A stretch of 64,000 nucleotides of DNA, from contig WTFG01000001.1 of the NCBI GenBank assembly GCA_009835005.1, forward strand, positions 124,001-188,000, read 5' to 3'. Positions within the stretch are counted from its first letter, which is position 1; the number at the start of each line of letters is the position of its first letter. Shown here piece after piece: positions 60,922 through 64,000 of this stretch. Under the pieces are notes generated by a model, which saw only the letters and a list, made by a program, of their open reading frames with translations, was not told the DNA's origin and did no database searches. This DNA comes from Flavobacteriaceae bacterium Ap0902 (lineage in GTDB: Bacteria; Bacteroidota; Bacteroidia; Flavobacteriales; Weeksellaceae). Position numbers and translations under genes: made by a program.

Positions 60922-62001
60922 ATGAAAAACTTCACACTTCTTATCATGATGCTTGCCATCATTATATCATGCAAAAAAGAAACGACAGCCCAACCGCCCA
61001 TTCAAAGCAATGTATCTATTCCATTAACGTATGCCTCTAGTTTTAGATTAGATAGTACGGACAACGCATTAACATATACCATCATTAATAATGGTATGGA
61101 AAAGAAAATAACTATTCATTATGATCAATTGCCTTTTGAGAATGTAGTCACTACCTCTGCCTCTGCGGTGGCATATTTGGATGCTTTGGATGAGGTAGAT
61201 AAAATTAAAGGAGCTTATGATACCAATTGGATTTATAATGAAAATTTGCATCGTCAAGTTGAAAATAAAGAAACCCAAGATTTAGGAAATTCCAACGGAA
61301 TGGAGTTAGAACAACTTTTGCAACTGAACCCTGATGCAGTAATGGTTTTTTCTGATCCGAATAAAACCCAATTGTATGATCAATTAGAAGAGAACGGTAT
61401 TCAGATTATTTATGTGGATGAATATTTGGATCAAACGCCACTGGGCAGGACAGAATATTTAAAATTCTATGGATTATTGACGGGAAAGTATGAACAAGCC
61501 AATGAATTATTTAATCAAATAGAAAAGGATTACACTACTTTAAAAGAAAAAGTAAATTCAGTGGAGCATAAACCTACCATTCTCGCCAATGTGATGCGTG
61601 GGGATATTTGGTATTTACCAGGTGGGAAGAGTTTTTCTGCGCAATTCTTTGCAGATGCTGGCGGTGATTATCTATGGAAAGAAGACACCACAGAGGGTAG
61701 TATTAATTTAGATTTTGAACAGGTCTATGACAAAGCAAAAGATGCAGAATTTTGGTTGAATGCTTCTGATTATAAAACAATCTCTCAATTAAATGATGCG
61801 CATAAAAATCATCGCTGGTTTCAGGCATATAAGGAAGGAAACGTTTATTCCTTTGCCAAAAGAACCAATGAAAATGGAGCCAATGATTTTTTTGAAACAG
61901 GAACCGTGAGACCTGATTTGGTTTTAAAGGATTTAATTTCTATCCTGCATCCAGAGGTGCTGCCAGATCATGAATTATATTTTTATCAGAAATTGGAATA
62001 A
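60922..62001 (+). CDS. ABC-transporter periplasmic binding lipoprotein (BtuF/FhuD type)
   Basis: 359 residues. Lipoprotein signal with lipobox IIISC (about residue 16). The two-lobed class III binding-protein fold linked by a long helix is visible: VVTTSASAVAYLDALDEVDKIKG split over the first lobe, NGMELEQLLQLNPDAVMVFSD, IQIIYVDEYLDQTPLGRTEYLKFYG, the helix YEQANELFNQIEKDYTTLK and the second lobe with ADAGGDYLW. Ligands of this class are vitamin B12, heme or iron-siderophores; no permease or ATPase gene lies in the window. A -7 box (60895-60902) precedes it. Confidence 0.87.
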   Translation: MKNFTLLIMMLAIIISCKKETTAQPPIQSNVSIPLTYASSFRLDSTDNALTYTIINNGMEKKITIHYDQLPFENVVTTSASAVAYLDALDEVDKIKGAYDTNWIYNENLHRQVENKETQDLGNSNGMELEQLLQLNPDAVMVFSDPNKTQLYDQLEENGIQIIYVDEYLDQTPLGRTEYLKFYGLLTGKYEQANELFNQIEKDYTTLKEKVNSVEHKPTILANVMRGDIWYLPGGKSFSAQFFADAGGDYLWKEDTTEGSINLDFEQVYDKAKDAEFWLNASDYKTISQLNDAHKNHRWFQAYKEGNVYSFAKRTNENGANDFFETGTVRPDLVLKDLISILHPEVLPDHELYFYQKLE

Positions 62002-62113
62002 TCTTATTGAAGAGAATTAATTTACTGTGCTTAAATAGATTAAGTTTAGGTTAAGAAATGATGCTGATAGTATAAAGTTGTTTGCAATAGGGTAGTTTTG
62101 GTTAAAATTAAAA

Positions 62114-62525
62114 ATTTCTAGAAATTCAAAAGACTTTATCAGTATTAATTGGGGAGATTTTCATCATGTTTTCTTTGTATGGGATAATCGCTTTGACTAT
62201 GGTTATGCTAATCTTTACTTTGAGGGGGATTTAATTAATATGCTAGAAGAAAATAGAAATAATTTAATCATTAATACTTTTAAGTGCTACATTTTTAGAT
62301 GTTCATCACAATGTTATGGCACTAAAATATCGAGAGCATATAGCAAGAGTATTGCAAGACATTTATCCGACTATGACAAACGACCAAGCTGATGCCCTGG
62401 CTTGGCTTGGATTAGAAGGAACAATTCCTTATGAAGAACAAGTAGAAGCAAACCCAAATTTTGAAAATGAAATCAACCAAAACGTTCAGAGTGCTTTGCA
62501 GAGCTTTCCTCAGAATTGTCCTTAG
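62114..62525 (+). pseudogene. Decayed coding fragments, possibly a polymorphic-toxin tail
   Basis: Two frames look like real protein but lack a start. From about 62114 to 62281 one frame reads SKDFISINWGDFHHVFFVWDN and then RFDYGYANLYFEGD and LINMLEENRNN, with no ATG before it. In another frame 62265-62525 reads LDVHHNVMALKYREHIARVL, DIYPTMTNDQADALAWLGLEG and ends SFPQNCP; the first ATG in that frame is 62316 (69 codons). The second resembles the helical ends of RHS-type toxin proteins (YV.IA..L....LAW.GL). I read the stretch as leftovers of a toxin/immunity module. Confidence 0.45.
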
Positions 62526-62901
62526 TTGTGTCATTCTCTCTGTACTAAGTTGCCACAAAATAGACAAAGATACAAGTAAAACAAGAAAGTCTTTTTTGTT
62601 ATATTTTAATGATCGAGATACAATTACGTATAGAAATGATGGAGGATTGTTGCGTTTACGTGACACATTTCAAATAATTCCTTATTATTGGAAGGCTGGA
62701 AATAGATATCGTATTGGGCCAAATCATTTATTTGAACATAAGCCTGAGCACTATATAAAATATTTACCCAAAGATTCTTTTGATAATTATGAGAAAGTAA
62801 AAGTTCCTTGGAAGGGATTTAATATAGCTATATTAGACTTATCAAACTCAGATTCTGCATATATAGTCACGGTAGATTATATGTATAACCTAGTTCAATA
62901 A
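62467..62901 (+). CDS. Hypothetical lipoprotein, possible immunity-type protein
   Basis: From the ATG at 62467, 144 residues. An N-terminal hydrophobic segment ends in a lipobox (LSVLSC, about residue 29). The mature part contains LLYFNDRDTITYR and further beta segments. Its 5' end overlaps the toxin-tail-like fragment by about 60 bp. It shares the YFNxxDT motif and size with the next gene, which suggests two diverged copies. Function unknown. Confidence 0.55.
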   Translation: MKSTKTFRVLCRAFLRIVLSCVILSVLSCHKIDKDTSKTRKSFLLYFNDRDTITYRNDGGLLRLRDTFQIIPYYWKAGNRYRIGPNHLFEHKPEHYIKYLPKDSFDNYEKVKVPWKGFNIAILDLSNSDSAYIVTVDYMYNLVQ

Positions 62902-62929
62902 TGAGCAAAGAAGTATGAAAACAGATGTA

Positions 62930-63412
62930 ATGAATAAAAAAAGAATAATTCTCGTCCTATTGTTTATGTTGGGCATAAGTCAGTTTTCTTCCCAAGAAAC
63001 ACAAGCCTTAAGAGAAAAAAACGATACGGTTTATATTTACTTTAACCCCAAGGATACGACAGTATGTAAATTAAAAATAGGAAAAGGCATGTTAGGAAGC
63101 CTCGTTGGTAAAAAAGATACGATTGTCGATAGACCTTTTTATAGAAAGCACCAGTTAAAAAAAAACACATCATTGTATCAAAAAGGGGATATCAAGTTTA
63201 GTTTATGTGGTATTAAGGCAGGATACGTTTACAGAAAAGAAAAACATAAAAGTTATTTAATAGAAGATTACACCCAGTTAAAACTAAGGAGAATAGAGAC
63301 TTCTTTTGATTTTTCTGATGTTCATCAAAAAACTAAATTTATAGTAGAACTGTTATGTGATAAGGTGGCAAGCTTGTATGAAGTTGAGAGTGGAATTCAA
63401 GTAAGGGAATAA
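62930..63412 (+). CDS. Hypothetical exported protein, relative of the previous gene
   Basis: Start chosen at the ATG at 62930 (MNKKRIILVLLFMLGISQFSS), giving about 160 residues; an ATG at 62915 is also possible. The N-terminus is a signal peptide. The mature part begins NDTVYIYFNPKDTTVCKLKIG, shares the YFNxxDT motif with the neighbour and has two further Cys residues (SLCGIK, ELLCDK). No family recognised. Confidence 0.6.
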   Translation: MNKKRIILVLLFMLGISQFSSQETQALREKNDTVYIYFNPKDTTVCKLKIGKGMLGSLVGKKDTIVDRPFYRKHQLKKNTSLYQKGDIKFSLCGIKAGYVYRKEKHKSYLIEDYTQLKLRRIETSFDFSDVHQKTKFIVELLCDKVASLYEVESGIQVRE

Positions 63413-63438
63413 AAAGCATTAATCTTAATTATTAAACG

Positions 63439-63918
63439 ATGGAAAGTTATACTATAGCCAGAGTTGTTCACATTGTAGCCATTGTCCTATGGATTGGGGG
63501 AGTCGCTATGGTAACAACTGTCATTATACCTGCTGTCAAAAAGATGAAAAGTAAAGAGGATAAGAATACGACTTTTGAAAAAATAGAAGGACGGTTTGCG
63601 TTGCAAGCTAAAATCACAACCTTGATTACCGCACTTTCTGGTTTTTACATGTTATATGTGTTAGATGCATGGGATAGATATTTGGATTCCAAATATTGGT
63701 GGATTCATGCCATGACATTGGTTTGGCTTATATTTACATTGATATTATATGTATTAGAACCGCTAGTTTTGCATAAATTATTTAAAAGGTATGCAGAGAA
63801 AAATCCAAACAAAACGTTTAACATCATACACAGATTACATTGGGTATTATTAATTCTGAGTATGTTAACAATTATGGGTGCGGTGGCAGGGAGCCATGGA
63901 CTTTTCTTTTTTGATTAA
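63439..63918 (+). CDS. Four-helix integral membrane protein (CopD/DUF2269-like)
   Basis: 159 residues with four membrane helices (about 6-28, 53-73, 87-110, 132-152). The His of RVVHIVAIVLWIGG at the start of helix 1, a second His (YWWIHAMTLVW) in helix 3 and a third (IIHRLHWVLL) near helix 4 resemble the heme- or copper-binding His of CopD-like and DUF2269 proteins. Function is unknown. It lies 26 bp after the preceding gene. Confidence 0.7.
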   Translation: MESYTIARVVHIVAIVLWIGGVAMVTTVIIPAVKKMKSKEDKNTTFEKIEGRFALQAKITTLITALSGFYMLYVLDAWDRYLDSKYWWIHAMTLVWLIFTLILYVLEPLVLHKLFKRYAEKNPNKTFNIIHRLHWVLLILSMLTIMGAVAGSHGLFFFD

Positions 63919-63961
63919 TTATTCAAAAAAGGTCATTATAAATGTCAAGAAATTTGTTCTA

Positions 63962-64000
63962 ATGGTTGCTTTAGTGATTTTCTCCCATCTTTTTTTGCAT
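63962..64000 (+). CDS. Possible start of a further gene (cut by window end)
   Basis: After the preceding stop the frame from the ATG at 63962 reads MVALVIFSHLFLH and is still open at the end. The hydrophobic start would suit a membrane or exported protein. The evidence is only 13 codons. Confidence 0.2.
   Translation, partial: MVALVIFSHLFLH

Noticed and set aside
62166-62234. 22-codon hydrophobic peptide (MFSLYGIIALTMVML...) as a small toxin
   Set aside because: It lies out of frame inside a more convincing decayed coding fragment and has no antisense RNA or promoter that I can see.

Overview
The window looks like chromosomal DNA of a low-GC member of the Bacteroidota, class Flavobacteriia (a Weeksellaceae-type bacterium is my best guess; no rRNA or marker gene here allows a species call). 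The signs are a SusC/SusD pair, GLPGLI-family proteins, a Bat (BatA-D/MoxR) operon, a degenerate one-protein hybrid sensor ending in an AraC helix-turn-helix, Bacteroidota-type -7 promoter boxes (TAnnTTTG) in front of many genes, weak or absent Shine-Dalgarno sequences, and a bifunctional DAHP synthase/chorismate mutase.

Layout. 1-2.5 kb: maf, folB, a 144-bp structured repeat inside a heptamer-repeat tract, tRNA-Phe, a small membrane protein and a MarC-family protein. 2.5-10.9 kb: a leftward Bat operon (moxR, DUF58, BatD-like, batA, batB, two batC-like genes, batD) interrupted after moxR by a four-helix-bundle (S23-type) gene bracketed by 7-bp repeats. 11-18.5 kb: an accessory island with a TonB-dependent-receptor-like protein, four GLPGLI proteins and two tiny exported Cys-containing peptides that share an almost identical leader but have unrelated mature parts. 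18.5-19.4 kb: a small lipoprotein and an OsmC-family protein. 19.4-31.3 kb: a locus for scavenging organic phosphate (metallophosphoesterase-PA14, glycerophosphodiesterase-alkaline phosphatase fusion, SusD, SusC, and a hybrid sensor whose phosphorelay residues all look lost). 31.3-39.4 kb: housekeeping genes (pgk, rpiB, rnr), a LemA/TPM-domain cluster and nhaB. 39.5-46.6 kb: the wreck of a RiPP (modified peptide) cluster: a C39-peptidase ABC exporter with a frameshift at its extreme 5' end, the last 70 codons of a SPASM maturase, a short leader-like ORF running into it, an outer-membrane barrel protein, a small lipoprotein and a divergent TPR-AraC regulator. 46.6-52.3 kb: anmK, murI and hemW, then a DpnI/DpnD-type methyl-directed restriction locus sitting between the 5' end of hemW and a second, decayed copy of that 5' end, followed by about 1 kb of gene-poor DNA. 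52.3-60.9 kb: an MFS transporter, a lipoprotein, the second copy of the structured repeat, nth, the shikimate-pathway fusion enzyme, rsgA, dtd, metG, a small GNAT protein and tRNA-Arg. 60.9-64 kb: a metal/siderophore/cobalamin-type binding protein, remnants resembling polymorphic-toxin tails with two small exported proteins, and a four-helix membrane protein.

The most interesting systems are (i) the GLPGLI/secreted-peptide array with apparent AUA starts, (ii) the DpnI-DpnD cassette inserted with a duplication of about 320 bp, (iii) the structured repeat with compensatory base changes and its associated heptamer arrays, and (iv) the phosphorelay-dead sensor attached to a phosphate-ester uptake locus. 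All calls rest on reading the sequence and family knowledge; no searches were run.
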